This document shows, piece by piece, positions 56,044 to 64,000 of a stretch of DNA of 64,000 nt. This DNA comes from Gp6-AA40 sp963818645 (GTDB lineage Bacteria; Acidobacteriota; Vicinamibacteria; Vicinamibacterales; UBA2999), in assembly GCA_963818645.1 (NCBI GenBank), contig CAWFTF010000004.1, forward strand, positions 62,001 through 126,000. The letters are read 5' to 3'. Within the stretch, counting starts at the first letter, position 1. Every line of letters begins with the position of its first letter. Below the pieces are notes generated by a model, which did not search any database, had not been told where the DNA came from, and saw only the letters and a list, made by a program, of their open reading frames with translations. The translations under genes were made by a program, and so were the position numbers.

Positions 56044-57499
56044 CTACGCGTCCTTCATCGTCCGGGCCTTCTCGACCACTTCCTCGATCGGTCCGACCAT
56101 GTAGAAGGCCTGCTCCGGCAGATCGTCGTGCTTGCCCTCGGCGATCTCCTTGAAGCCCTTGACGGTTTCGGCAATCGGGACGTACTTGCCCTTGAAGCCG
56201 GTGAACTGCTCCGCAACGAAGAACGGCTGCGACAGAAACCTCTGAATCTTGCGCGCACGTGAGACGGTCAGCTTGTCGTCCTCGGACAGCTCGTCGATGC
56301 CGAGAATCGCGATGATGTCCTGAAGGTCCTTGTACCGCTGCAGAATCTGTTTCACGGTGCGCGCAACCGTGTAGTGTTCTTCGCCGATGACTCGCGGATC
56401 GAGAATGCGCGACGTTGAGGCGAGCGGATCGACTGCGGGATAGATACCGAGCTCAGCGATCTGCCGCGACAGGTTGGTCGTGGCATCGAGGTGGGCGAAT
56501 GTCGTGGCCGGTGCCGGATCGGTGTAGTCGTCGGCGGGCACGTAAATGGCCTGCACAGACGTAATCGACCCCTTCTTGGTCGACGTGATCCGCTCCTGCA
56601 GCTCACCCATCTCGGTCAGCAGCGTGGGCTGATATCCCACGGCAGATGGCATGCGGCCGAGCAGCGCCGACACCTCAGAACCCGCCTGAGTAAACCGGAA
56701 GATGTTGTCGATGAACAGGAGCACGTCCTTACCTTCCGCATCGCGGAAGTACTCGGCGACCGTGAGAGCCGACAGGCCGACGCGCAGTCTGGCACCTGGC
56801 GGCTCCGTCATCTGTCCGTAGACGAGCGCAGCGCGCGACTTCGACATGTCCTGCATGTTGATGACGCCCGACTCCTGAAACTCGAGCCAGAGGTCGTTGC
56901 CTTCGCGCGTGCGTTCTCCAACACCGCCGAACACGGACACGCCTCCGTGCTTCATGGCGATGTTGTTGATCAGCTCCATGATGATGACGGTCTTACCGAC
57001 ACCGGCACCGCCGAACAAGCCGATCTTTCCCCCCTGCAGATACGGCTCGAGCAAGTCGATGACCTTGATCCCGGTCTCGAACATCTGCTGTTCCGTTGAC
57101 TGGTCCTCGAGCGTCGGAGCGTGACGATGAATTGGCCAGCGATCCTTCGACTGGATCGGGCGGTCCGGAAAGTCCACCGGCTCGCCGAGCACGTTGAGCA
57201 CTCGGCCCGAGCGTTTCGGGTCCAACAGGCACCGAGATCGGCGCGCCCGTGTCGATGACGCTCATCCCGCGCGTCATACCGTCAGTCGGCTTCATGGCAA
57301 CCGCACGCACGCGGTTCTCACCGAGGTGCTGCTCGACTTCGGCGACGACATCGATCTTCTCGACGCCAGGTCCGCCCTCCGAGACGATCCGAACCGCGTT
57401 GTAGATCTCGGGGAGACCCTCGGCGAATTCGATGTCGATGACCGGTCCGATGACCTGGACGACCCTGCCGACCTTCTGTGCTACTGCTGTCTGTGACAT
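56044..57499 (-). CDS. atpD: F1 ATP synthase beta subunit, frame broken at 57206-57208
   Basis: The catalytic subunit. The N-terminal barrel reads from 57499 (VGRVVQVIGPVIDIEFAEGL to VPVGPETLG). The rest reads in another frame from RVLNVLGEPVDFP. One extra base in the CCC at 57206-57208 explains it: ETLG then joins RVLNVLG exactly as in other beta subunits. Walker A is GGAGVGKT, the catalytic Glu is in VGERTREGND, the Walker B is LLFIDNIFRFTQAG, and the DELSEDD (DELSEED-type) motif is present. Rebuilt length is about 484 residues. An inactive beta subunit would be inconsistent with the intact alpha, gamma, delta and epsilon genes, so a sequence error is likely. Confidence 0.96.
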
Positions 57500-57509
57500 A
57501 CGTCTATTC

Positions 57510-58376
57510 CTACGTCGCGGCTGCGCCCGACACGACCTCGATAATCTCGCGGGTGATGGCGGCCTGCCGAACCTTGTTCATGTACAACGTCAGGTTGTCG
57601 AGCATCTCCGCCGAGTTCCGTGTCGCGGCGTCCATCGCGGTCATCTGCGCTGCGAAGAACGCGGCGTTCGACTCGAGCAGCGCGCGATAGATCTGCACCT
57701 GCACGTGCCGCGGCAGGAGTTCCTTGAAGATGATTTCCGGAGCAGGCTCGTAGCGATACTCGGTCGTCGCGCGAGCCGCTTCTTCGCCCTCGAGGCGCGG
57801 AATCGGCAGCAGGCGCTCAACGACAAGGCGCTGAGACATGACCGACTTGAACTCGTTGTAAACGAGATACACGCTCGACGCAGCGCCGGAGGTGAACTCC
57901 TCAATCGCGGCATCGGCGATCGGAATCGCGTCGTTGAACGTCAGTTTCTGGAAGAGGCCCACCGATTCGTAGCGGACGTCGAACCCGCGACGACGGAAGA
58001 AGTCGCGTCCTTTGCGGCCGATCAGCCCGAGAGCAACCTCGCGGCCGTGTCCCTCTCGCACGACGAACTGGCCAGCGGCCTTGATGATGTTCGAGTTGAA
58101 GCTGCCGCACAGACCGCGGTCCGCGGTGATCACAATCAGGAGCGGCCGGCCCTGTCCGGGCGGCGCGATTCGCAACAACGGATGCGCGTCCTGATCGACT
58201 CGCGATGCCAGTCCGTTGAGGACGTTGAGCATCTTCTGCGCGAACGGGCGCGCCGAGATGACGCGCTCCTGCGCACGGCGCAAGCGGGAGGCCGCGATCA
58301 TCTTCATCGCCTTGGTGATCTGCTGCGTGGACTTCACCGCGCGGATTCGGCGCCGGAGATCGATCAGTGATGGCAT
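57510..58376 (-). CDS. atpG: F1 ATP synthase gamma subunit
   Basis: 288 residues. The rotating central shaft of F1. N-terminal coiled helix MPSLIDLRRRIRAVKSTQQI with MKMIAASRLRRAQ, the central ITADRGLCGSFNSNI, and the C-terminal AMDAATRNSAEMLDNLTLYM all match the family. It is 12 bases after atpA and 10 bases before atpD. Confidence 0.97.
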   Translation of the reverse strand: MPSLIDLRRRIRAVKSTQQITKAMKMIAASRLRRAQERVISARPFAQKMLNVLNGLASRVDQDAHPLLRIAPPGQGRPLLIVITADRGLCGSFNSNIIKAAGQFVVREGHGREVALGLIGRKGRDFFRRRGFDVRYESVGLFQKLTFNDAIPIADAAIEEFTSGAASSVYLVYNEFKSVMSQRLVVERLLPIPRLEGEEAARATTEYRYEPAPEIIFKELLPRHVQVQIYRALLESNAAFFAAQMTAMDAATRNSAEMLDNLTLYMNKVRQAAITREIIEVVSGAAAT

Positions 58377-58388
58377 GGCAGGTTCACG

Positions 58389-59924
58389 TTATGCCGCTGC
58401 ACCGGCCGACGCGCGCTGCGCGCCGAACTGCTGACCGAACTCCTTCAGGGCCGCCTCGAGCGCTCCCTTCAAGTCGTCATCGATGATCTTCTTCTCAGCG
58501 ATTGTCGTCAGCACACGCGGATGCCTCGTCTCGAGGAAACGATACAGATCCTCCTCGTATCGGCGGACGTCCTCGATTGCCACCGCGTCGAGGAAGCCCT
58601 TCGTCGCGACGTAGACGATCACCACCTGCTTCTCGACCGCCAGCGGTTCGTACTGCGGCTGCTTGAGGATCTCGACGAGCCGTCGGCCGCGATTGAGCTG
58701 CGCCTGCGTCGCCTTGTCGAGGTCGCTGCCGAACTGCGCGAACGCCGCGAGCTCGCGGTACTGTGCGAGGTCGAGTCGCAGCGAGCCTGCTACTTGTCGC
58801 ATCGCCCGAATCTGTGCTGACCCACCGACGCGCGACACTGAGTTGCCGACGTTGATGGCTGGGCGGACGCCCTGGTGGAACAGGTCGCTCTCGAGGAAGA
58901 TCTGGCCGTCGGTGATCGAGATGACGTTGGTCGGGATGTACGCCGAGAGGTCGCCGGCTTGCGTCTCGATAATCGGCAACGCGGTGAGCGAGCCTCCGCC
59001 GAGCGACACATTCAGTTTGGCCGCGCGCTCCAGCAGACGCGAGTGCAGATAGAAGACGTCGCCCGGGTACGCTTCGCGGCCCGGCGGGCGTCGCAGCAGG
59101 AGCGAGATCTCGCGATACGCCTGCGCGTGCTTCGACAGATCGTCGTAGACCACGAGCGCGTGGCGACCGCTATCACGGAAGAACTCGCCGATCGCGCAGG
59201 CTGAATACGGACTGATGTAGAGCATCGGCGCCGGATCCGATGCGGCGGCCGCGACGACGATGGTGTAGCTCATCGCGCCATACTCTTCGAGCGTTCTCAC
59301 GACCTGAGCGACGGTGGACTGCTTCTGTCCGATCGCGTTGTAGATGCAGATGACGCCGGTGTCGCGCTGATTGATGATCGCGTCGACAGCAACGGCGGTC
59401 TTGCCTGTTTGGCGGTCACCGATGATCAGCTCGCGCTGACCGCGGCCGATCGGCACCATGCCGTCGATGGCCTTGAGCCCCGTCTGCAGCGGCTCTTTCA
59501 CCGGCTGACGTTCGACGACGCCCGGAGCGAGGCGCTCGATCGGCAGGAACTGCTTCGTCTGAATCGGGCCCTTGCCGTCGATGGGTTGTCCAAGCGCGTT
59601 GACGACGCGACCGAGCATCTCGTCGCCGACGGGGACAGAGATGATTCGTCCCGTCCGCTTGACCGAATCGCCCTCTTTGATTTCCCTGTAGTCGCCCAGG
59701 AGCACGGCGCCCACGCTGTCTTCTTCCAGATTGAGCGCGATGCCGAAGACTCCGTGCTCGAACTCCAGCATCTCGCCGGCCATCGCTCGTTCGATGCCGT
59801 GAACGCGGGCAATGCCGTCACCAAGGGAAATCACGCTCCCGACTTCGGCCACGTCCACCTGCACCGCGTGGCTGCCAATCTGGTCGCGAATAATCTTGGA
59901 GATTTCTTCCGCTCTGATATCCAT
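58389..59924 (-). CDS. atpA: F1 ATP synthase alpha subunit
   Basis: 511 residues. The non-catalytic nucleotide-binding subunit. Starts IRAEEISKIIRDQIGSHAVQ. The P-loop is GDRQTGKTAVAVDAI, followed by YNAIGQKQSTVAQV, LVVYDDLSKHAQAYREISLL, and the alpha signature PAINVGNSVSRVGG, with the arginine finger at the last Arg before VGG. The complete length matches other bacteria. Confidence 0.98.
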   Translation of the reverse strand: MDIRAEEISKIIRDQIGSHAVQVDVAEVGSVISLGDGIARVHGIERAMAGEMLEFEHGVFGIALNLEEDSVGAVLLGDYREIKEGDSVKRTGRIISVPVGDEMLGRVVNALGQPIDGKGPIQTKQFLPIERLAPGVVERQPVKEPLQTGLKAIDGMVPIGRGQRELIIGDRQTGKTAVAVDAIINQRDTGVICIYNAIGQKQSTVAQVVRTLEEYGAMSYTIVVAAAASDPAPMLYISPYSACAIGEFFRDSGRHALVVYDDLSKHAQAYREISLLLRRPPGREAYPGDVFYLHSRLLERAAKLNVSLGGGSLTALPIIETQAGDLSAYIPTNVISITDGQIFLESDLFHQGVRPAINVGNSVSRVGGSAQIRAMRQVAGSLRLDLAQYRELAAFAQFGSDLDKATQAQLNRGRRLVEILKQPQYEPLAVEKQVVIVYVATKGFLDAVAIEDVRRYEEDLYRFLETRHPRVLTTIAEKKIIDDDLKGALEAALKEFGQQFGAQRASAGAAA

Positions 59925-59965
59925 ATCAATCCTGACAGCGTTGAGAACTCATCGAGCGCAGGGAG

Positions 59966-60511
59966 CTAGCCGCGCTGTGAAAGCCTGTCTCTTACCTTGG
60001 CCAGTTGAGTGGCGACGCTTCCGTCGTAGACGGTGCCACCAATTCGAGTCACGATGCCGCCGATGATGGCCTGGTCGACCTTCGTCGTCATGGTCACGGC
60101 GCGCCCGGTGATCTTCGTGAGGCGCTGCTGCAGTTCAGAGACACGCTCGGGTGCGAGCGGGGCCGCAGTGGTGACTTCCGCCTGGATCACCTGTCGGTGC
60201 TCCATCAGCCGCTCGCGGTAAACGTCGAGAAGATCGGGCACGATCTCGATCCGACCCCGTGAGGCCAGCAGCAGCAAAAGCTTGCCGACCGGAGCCGTGG
60301 GCTGGCTGCGCTCCAGAAGCTGCTGCACAACCGCGCGCTTTGACGTGGCCGACACCACTGGATTGGCCAGCGTCCGCTGGAGATCCGGGTGACTTTGCAC
60401 CAGGTCCACAAAGGCGGCGAGATCTCTCTCCGCGGCGACTGGATCTGATTCTGTAATGGTGATGTCGAGCAGCGCCCGTGCGTAGCGCGCTGCGGAGGCC
60501 CGCATGCTCAT
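59966..60511 (-). CDS. atpH: F1 ATP synthase delta subunit
   Basis: 181 residues. Part of the peripheral stalk that holds F1 to subunit b. The N-terminal helical domain (AARYARALLDITITESDP) and the C-terminal signature ITGRAVTMTTKVDQAIIGGI with VYDGSVATQLAKVRDRL are clear. It is the first gene of the F1 operon here; the gene upstream is parB, with 102 bases between, and no atpF (subunit b) precedes it. Confidence 0.95.
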   Translation of the reverse strand: MSMRASAARYARALLDITITESDPVAAERDLAAFVDLVQSHPDLQRTLANPVVSATSKRAVVQQLLERSQPTAPVGKLLLLLASRGRIEIVPDLLDVYRERLMEHRQVIQAEVTTAAPLAPERVSELQQRLTKITGRAVTMTTKVDQAIIGGIVTRIGGTVYDGSVATQLAKVRDRLSQRG

Positions 60512-60613
60512 GCTTCTGTCTGCTGCACTGTGAGCTTGTACCTCAAAGGCACAAGCGTCTATTTATACCACGGCCGAGCGGCCGTCTGCCCGCCAGGATG
60601 CGGGCCTGGAACC

Positions 60614-61486
60614 TCAGCGCTGTGAGGTCATGTACTCGTAGATCCTGTTCAACTCAGCTTCCGAAGTGAAATCCACCTCGATTCGGCCGCCCTTGCCTTT
60701 CCGAACGATCCTGACCTTCGTTCCGAGGGCGAAACGGAGCCGGTCTTCCGCAGCTCGGGTATGAACGTCCTTCGGAGCTTCGGTGAATTGTGCCGACCCC
60801 GGTGTCGCGGTTCCTTGGGCAAGAAGCCGCTTGGCGAGCGCCTCTGTTTCGCGGACGGACAGCCCCCGCGAAATGACTTCGCGCGCCGCCTGCCGTTGGG
60901 CCGCCGCATCAGACAGCGGTAATAGTGCCCGCGCGTGCCCGGTGGACAACACTCCGGCCGCGAGGTCACCGCGAATCTCCTCGGGCAGTTTCAGCAAGCG
61001 CATGAAGTTCGCAACCGAGCTTCGATCCTTCCCCACCGCCGCGGCGATCTGATCCTGTGTCAACGAGAACTCGTCGGCGAGTCGTTGATACGCGAGCGCT
61101 TCGTCAACAGGGTTCAGATTCTCGCGCTGGAGATTCTCGATCAGTGCGAGCTCGAGCAACTGCTTGTCGCCTGGCGAGACATCGCGAACGATGACAGGAA
61201 CCCGCTGCAGGCCTGCGCGTTGCGCAGCGCGCCATCGCCGCTCGCCCGCGATGATGCGGTACGCCGAGCCATCACGCCGCACGAGAATCGGTTGAATGAT
61301 GCCGTTCGCTTTGATCGACTGCGCCAACTCCTCGAGCCGTGCATCATCCATCGTCAGCCGCGGCTGGTGATCGTTCGGCGACAGCAGATCGACGTCGACC
61401 TCCATCGTGCCGGCGCGAACCGGCTCGGGAGCATCGGGAATCAGAGCACTAAGCCCTTTTCCGAGAGCGGGACGACGTTCGAGCAT
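60614..61486 (-). CDS. parB: Chromosome-partitioning protein ParB
   Basis: 290 residues. A CTP-dependent DNA clamp that loads at parS and spreads. The ATG at 61486 has GGAG upstream and begins MLERRPALGKGLSALIPD, the typical ParB start. The N-domain has the CTP-binding GERRWRAAQRAGL and the ENLQRENLNPVDEA box. The HTH region is LTQDQIAAAVGKDRSSVANF, and the C-terminal dimer domain follows RLRFALGTKVRIV. It follows parA by 19 bases. Confidence 0.96.
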   Translation of the reverse strand: MLERRPALGKGLSALIPDAPEPVRAGTMEVDVDLLSPNDHQPRLTMDDARLEELAQSIKANGIIQPILVRRDGSAYRIIAGERRWRAAQRAGLQRVPVIVRDVSPGDKQLLELALIENLQRENLNPVDEALAYQRLADEFSLTQDQIAAAVGKDRSSVANFMRLLKLPEEIRGDLAAGVLSTGHARALLPLSDAAAQRQAAREVISRGLSVRETEALAKRLLAQGTATPGSAQFTEAPKDVHTRAAEDRLRFALGTKVRIVRKGKGGRIEVDFTSEAELNRIYEYMTSQR

Positions 61487-61505
61487 AGTGACTCCTTCTT
61501 TCTTC

Positions 61506-62308
61506 TCAGGCTGCGTATCGAGCGAGAATTTCTTTGGCGAGAGCGGCGTACGCTGCGGCGCCGCGCGACTTCGCGTCGTACAGCGCTGCGGGCATTCCGT
61601 GACTCGGCGCTTCACCGAGCTTCACATTCCGCGGAATGATCGTGTTGAAGACTTTCTCTTTGAAGAACTCGCGCACATCGCGGGCAACGAGCTGACCCAG
61701 GTTCGTTCGATCGTCGTACATGGTCAGCAGCACGCCGTCGATCTCGAGCGACGGATTCAAGCCGCCGCGAACACGCCGCATCGTGCCGACGAGATCGGCG
61801 AGACCTTCGAGCGCAAAGTACTCACAGTGAAGAGGAATCAGTACTGCGTCTGCGGCGACGAGCGCGTTGAGCGTGAGCAATCCGAGCGAGGGTGGGCAGT
61901 CGATGAAGATGTGATCGAAGCGCGCCCGCAGTGGATCGAGGATCCGTTTGAGGCGCAGCTCGCGTTCAGGCAACAACACCATCTCGATTTCTGCGCCGGT
62001 CAAATTCCGGTCCGCGGGCAGCAGCGACAGGTTCGCCACGCGTGTCGATAGAGAAAGGAATCCGGCTCTCCACCCAGAAGCAGCGCTTCGTAGACAGTGC
62101 CGGCCTCGGCGCGCTGCGCTTTCGACCCGAGTCCACTGGTCAGGTTGCCCTGGGGGTCAACGTCGACCAGCAAAACCTTCCGACCGGCGAGCGCGAGAGA
62201 CGTCGCGAGATTGATCGCGGTGGTGGTTTTACCCACGCCACCCTTTTGATTGGCGACAGCAACCACTCGGGCTGTGAGGGGTGGAGATTGCGGCTCTGTT
62301 TCTGTCAT
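61506..62308 (-). CDS. parA: Chromosome-partitioning ATPase ParA/Soj, frame broken near 62045
   Basis: A Walker-type ATPase that segregates ParB-bound origins. The N-terminal part reads from 62308: VVAVANQKGGVGKTTTAINL (deviant Walker A) and VDVDPQGNLTSGLG (Walker A'). After GGEPDSFLY the frame changes, and VANLSLLPADRNLTGAEIEM to FIDCPPSLGLLTLNAL (Walker B) and AEYFALEGL-type sequence continue to the stop at 61506. A net one-base loss near 62040-62052 gives a continuous protein of about 267 residues. Both halves are fully conserved and the gene is next to an intact parB and two parS sites. Confidence 0.94.
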
Positions 62309-62374
62309 GTGGCCAAGTCGCTATTACTAGTGGGTGCACTACACTCTAGTACCCAACAGGTAGCGCGTCAAGTC

Positions 62375-62390
62375 CGTTTCACGTGAAACA
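62375..62390. promoter_or_regulatory. parS site 1 (ParB-binding palindrome)
   Basis: CGTTTCACGTGAAACA differs from the canonical parS TGTTTCACGTGAAACA only at the first base. It lies between rsmG and parA, 67 bases upstream of the parA start, where ParB binding could also repress parAB. Confidence 0.93.
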
Positions 62391-62420
62391 CTGGCGAAAA
62401 TGAGGCGCCGCCCTCCTTCT

Positions 62421-63110
62421 TCACGGTGTTTCACGTGAAACACTCCTCGGACTATATCCGATTAGTCGTTTCTCAAGCACAACGAGGCTGCTGGCCTGCT
62501 CCAGGAGCGGATAGGACGCTTTCCAGGCTAGCGGAGGAGTAACAGTGGCCGGCCCTGGGGAACCGACTGACGTTCGAAACAGAAAAATCTCGCCTCCCGG
62601 TCGAACGAAGGCCTGCAGACTCATAAGCACGCGCGACTCGATTCGGACGGCTCGAATCGTGAGGAGATCGTGCGCTTCGTGCAACGGTGGCTTTGTCAGT
62701 AGCTCCTCGAACCGGGCGGTGACAACGTCTCCACGGCTGAGGCCGAGGGCTCGCAACGCCTCGCGGAGAAAGACCGACTTCCGCGTCTTGGCCTCAACCA
62801 TCAGCAGGCTGATGTCGCTCAGCGCCAGGGCGAGAGGAATCGCTGGAGATCCGCCACCGCTCCCGATGTCGAGAAGGCTCCGCACCGCCGGCCTGACATG
62901 AGCAGCCGCGACCAGCGGCTCGATCAGAAGTCGATCCAGAGACTCGGGGCCGTAGTCCGAGAGATTCAGTCCTGTCAGGTTAATCTTCGAGTTCCAGGTC
63001 GAGAGGAGGCGGTAGTAAATCTCGAGCTGCGCGCCAAGCTCGGGACGTATCGTCAGTCCTGCTCTCCGCGCACGGCGAGCTAAGCGCTCTTGAAACTCGC
63101 GGCTGCTCAC
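62421..63110 (-). CDS. rsmG: 16S rRNA m7G527 methyltransferase
   Basis: 229 residues. Methylates 16S rRNA at G527. The SAM-binding site is SLLDIGSGGGSPAIPLAL, followed by LMVEAKTRKSVFLREAL and HDLLTIRAVRIES. The start is a GTG at 63110 overlapping the mnmG stop by 4 bases (GTGA). Its last codons (SVSRETP) are encoded by a perfect parS site, so the C-terminal residues are set by the DNA-binding requirement of ParB. Confidence 0.94.
   Translation of the reverse strand: MSSREFQERLARRARRAGLTIRPELGAQLEIYYRLLSTWNSKINLTGLNLSDYGPESLDRLLIEPLVAAAHVRPAVRSLLDIGSGGGSPAIPLALALSDISLLMVEAKTRKSVFLREALRALGLSRGDVVTARFEELLTKPPLHEAHDLLTIRAVRIESRVLMSLQAFVRPGGEIFLFRTSVGSPGPATVTPPLAWKASYPLLEQASSLVVLEKRLIGYSPRSVSRETP
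62427..62442. promoter_or_regulatory. parS site 2, inside the rsmG coding end
   Basis: A perfect TGTTTCACGTGAAACA. It overlaps the final codons of rsmG and lies 37 bases from parS site 1. Paired parS sites beside parAB mark the origin-proximal centromere region. Confidence 0.96.
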
Positions 63111-64000
63111 GTGAGAGGGACTTGTGGACTGAGCCTGTTGAGGAACACGCCGAGAACCGCAACGGCCGCTGGCGTCATTCCTGGAATGCGAGCCGCCTGG
63201 CCAAGGGTTTGTGGCTGGATCTGGGTCAGGCGCTGCACGACTTCACGCGAGAGTCCCGGCACGTCCGCGAACGGGAAATGGGGCGAGATTCGACGACGGT
63301 CATCGCGCCGGGCTCGCGCTGCACGAGACATCTCTTGCTCCAGATAGCCGGCGTATTTGATTGTCGTCTCCAGCGTCGCAAGATCGTGCTCAGGCGATTC
63401 CGTATCGACATCCAATGCAACCTTGTTGGTTGCGATGAGATCTCCGAGCTTCACTTCTGGCTGTCGAAGAAGCTGAGACGCCGCCATTCGCTGACCTGCC
63501 GCTGATACCACGCTCGTTTCCTCGAGTGCTCTCGCATTCTTCTCATATCGAGCACGTCGCCGCGTGAACAGCTCCCAGTGCTCATCGCCCACAAGGCCCA
63601 CGTCTCGTCCACGCGGCGTCAGTCGAAGATCTGCATTGTCGATGCGAAGCAGCAAGCGATGCTCGGCTCTCGATGTGAACATGCGATACGGTTCGAGGCA
63701 TCCGCGTGTCACCAGGTCGTCGACGAGGACGCCGATATACGCTTCCTCACGTCCGAGCACGAAGGCATCTTCCCTTCTCGACGTGCGTGCCGCGTTGATA
63801 CCCGCGATTAGACCCTGGGCTGCTGCCTCCTCGTACCCCGATGTCCCGTTGATTTGACCAGCGAAAAACAGCCCTCGAATGCGACGCGTTTCCAACGTCG
63901 GCAGAAGCTCGGTAGGTTGGACGAAGTCGTACTCGATCGCGTACCCGGGACGAATCAATCTGGCGTCTTCGAGTCCAGGGAGTGCATGAACCAGTTCCTC
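63107..64000 (-). CDS. mnmG: tRNA uridine-5-carboxymethylaminomethyl enzyme MnmG, C-terminal part (cut by window edge)
   Basis: With MnmE, this FAD enzyme modifies the wobble uridine of several tRNAs. Only about 297 residues are visible; the open frame runs to base 64000. Recognisable segments are IRPGYAIEYDFVQPTEL, LFFAGQINGTSGYEEAAAQG, FTSRAEHRLLLRIDNADLRL and the tRNA-binding tail with YAGYLEQEM. The FAD-binding start lies outside to the right. It is the most upstream gene of the minus-strand cluster in view. Confidence 0.96.
   Translation of the reverse strand, partial: EELVHALPGLEDARLIRPGYAIEYDFVQPTELLPTLETRRIRGLFFAGQINGTSGYEEAAAQGLIAGINAARTSRREDAFVLGREEAYIGVLVDDLVTRGCLEPYRMFTSRAEHRLLLRIDNADLRLTPRGRDVGLVGDEHWELFTRRRARYEKNARALEETSVVSAAGQRMAASQLLRQPEVKLGDLIATNKVALDVDTESPEHDLATLETTIKYAGYLEQEMSRAARARRDDRRRISPHFPFADVPGLSREVVQRLTQIQPQTLGQAARIPGMTPAAVAVLGVFLNRLSPQVPLT

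Noticed and set aside
56044..57499. atpD as a genuine pseudogene
   Set aside because: Both parts are fully conserved, the break is one base in CCC, and the four partner genes are intact.

Overview
The window is a GC-rich bacterial chromosome segment that most resembles an Acidobacteriota genome, plausibly class Vicinamibacteria. This placement is inferred from three things: a secreted von Willebrand A protein of the 'VWFA-related Acidobacterial domain' type at 12.8-13.7 kb, many secreted peptidases and c-di-GMP regulators, and the layout of the right-hand end. The block mnmG-rsmG-parA-parB with two parS sites at 60.6-64 kb shows that the right edge lies close to the replication origin. I see no rRNA, tRNA, insertion sequence, prophage or CRISPR array.

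Layout. 0-13.7 kb holds metabolic and secreted-protein genes: the end of glnS; a minus-strand operon of a beta-CASP RNase, an M49 peptidase, an aminotransferase and malQ; a plus-strand S9B dipeptidyl peptidase with a MetF-like gene; a pteridine-reductase-like SDR; an OmpA/Pal lipoprotein; and the VWFA protein. 14.1-25.4 kb is a co-directional plus-strand series: an aminotransferase, a Kbl/BioF-type enzyme, an RsbU-type phosphatase, an M1 peptidase, nuoG, dsbD and a GAF protein. 25.4-34.5 kb holds a PDZ protein, glnA, a GAF-GAF-PP2C phosphatase, a FabZ-like dehydratase, a diguanylate cyclase, a PCYCGC protein, a hybrid histidine kinase and a FliA/WhiG-type sigma factor.

34.7-48.2 kb is the most unusual stretch, a dense signalling island. 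It has a tiny histidine-phosphotransfer-like protein coupled to an excisionase-type HTH protein, an NtrC-type regulator, two receiver-less sigma54 activators, an active GAF-GGDEF cyclase, a degenerate GGDEF protein that keeps its c-di-GMP inhibitory-site motif, a lone receiver, three PilZ proteins, and a PilT-like ATPase relative with no Walker A motif. These look like parts of one c-di-GMP/sigma54 circuit that may act on pili or a secretion machine. The link is inferred from gene context.

48.2-64 kb reads entirely on the minus strand: mnmG, rsmG, parA, parB, the F1 ATP synthase genes delta-alpha-gamma-beta-epsilon (no Fo genes), rfaE2, mfd, a SurA-like chaperone, a NusG paralogue, dusB and gmhA. 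gmhA and rfaE2 belong to the ADP-heptose pathway.

Caution on sequence quality. At least eleven genes, including atpD, parA and rfaE2, are broken by one- or two-base frame changes, several in short homopolymers. In most of them both halves keep full family conservation. The simplest reading is residual consensus indels in the assembly, so these are annotated as single genes spanning both frames.
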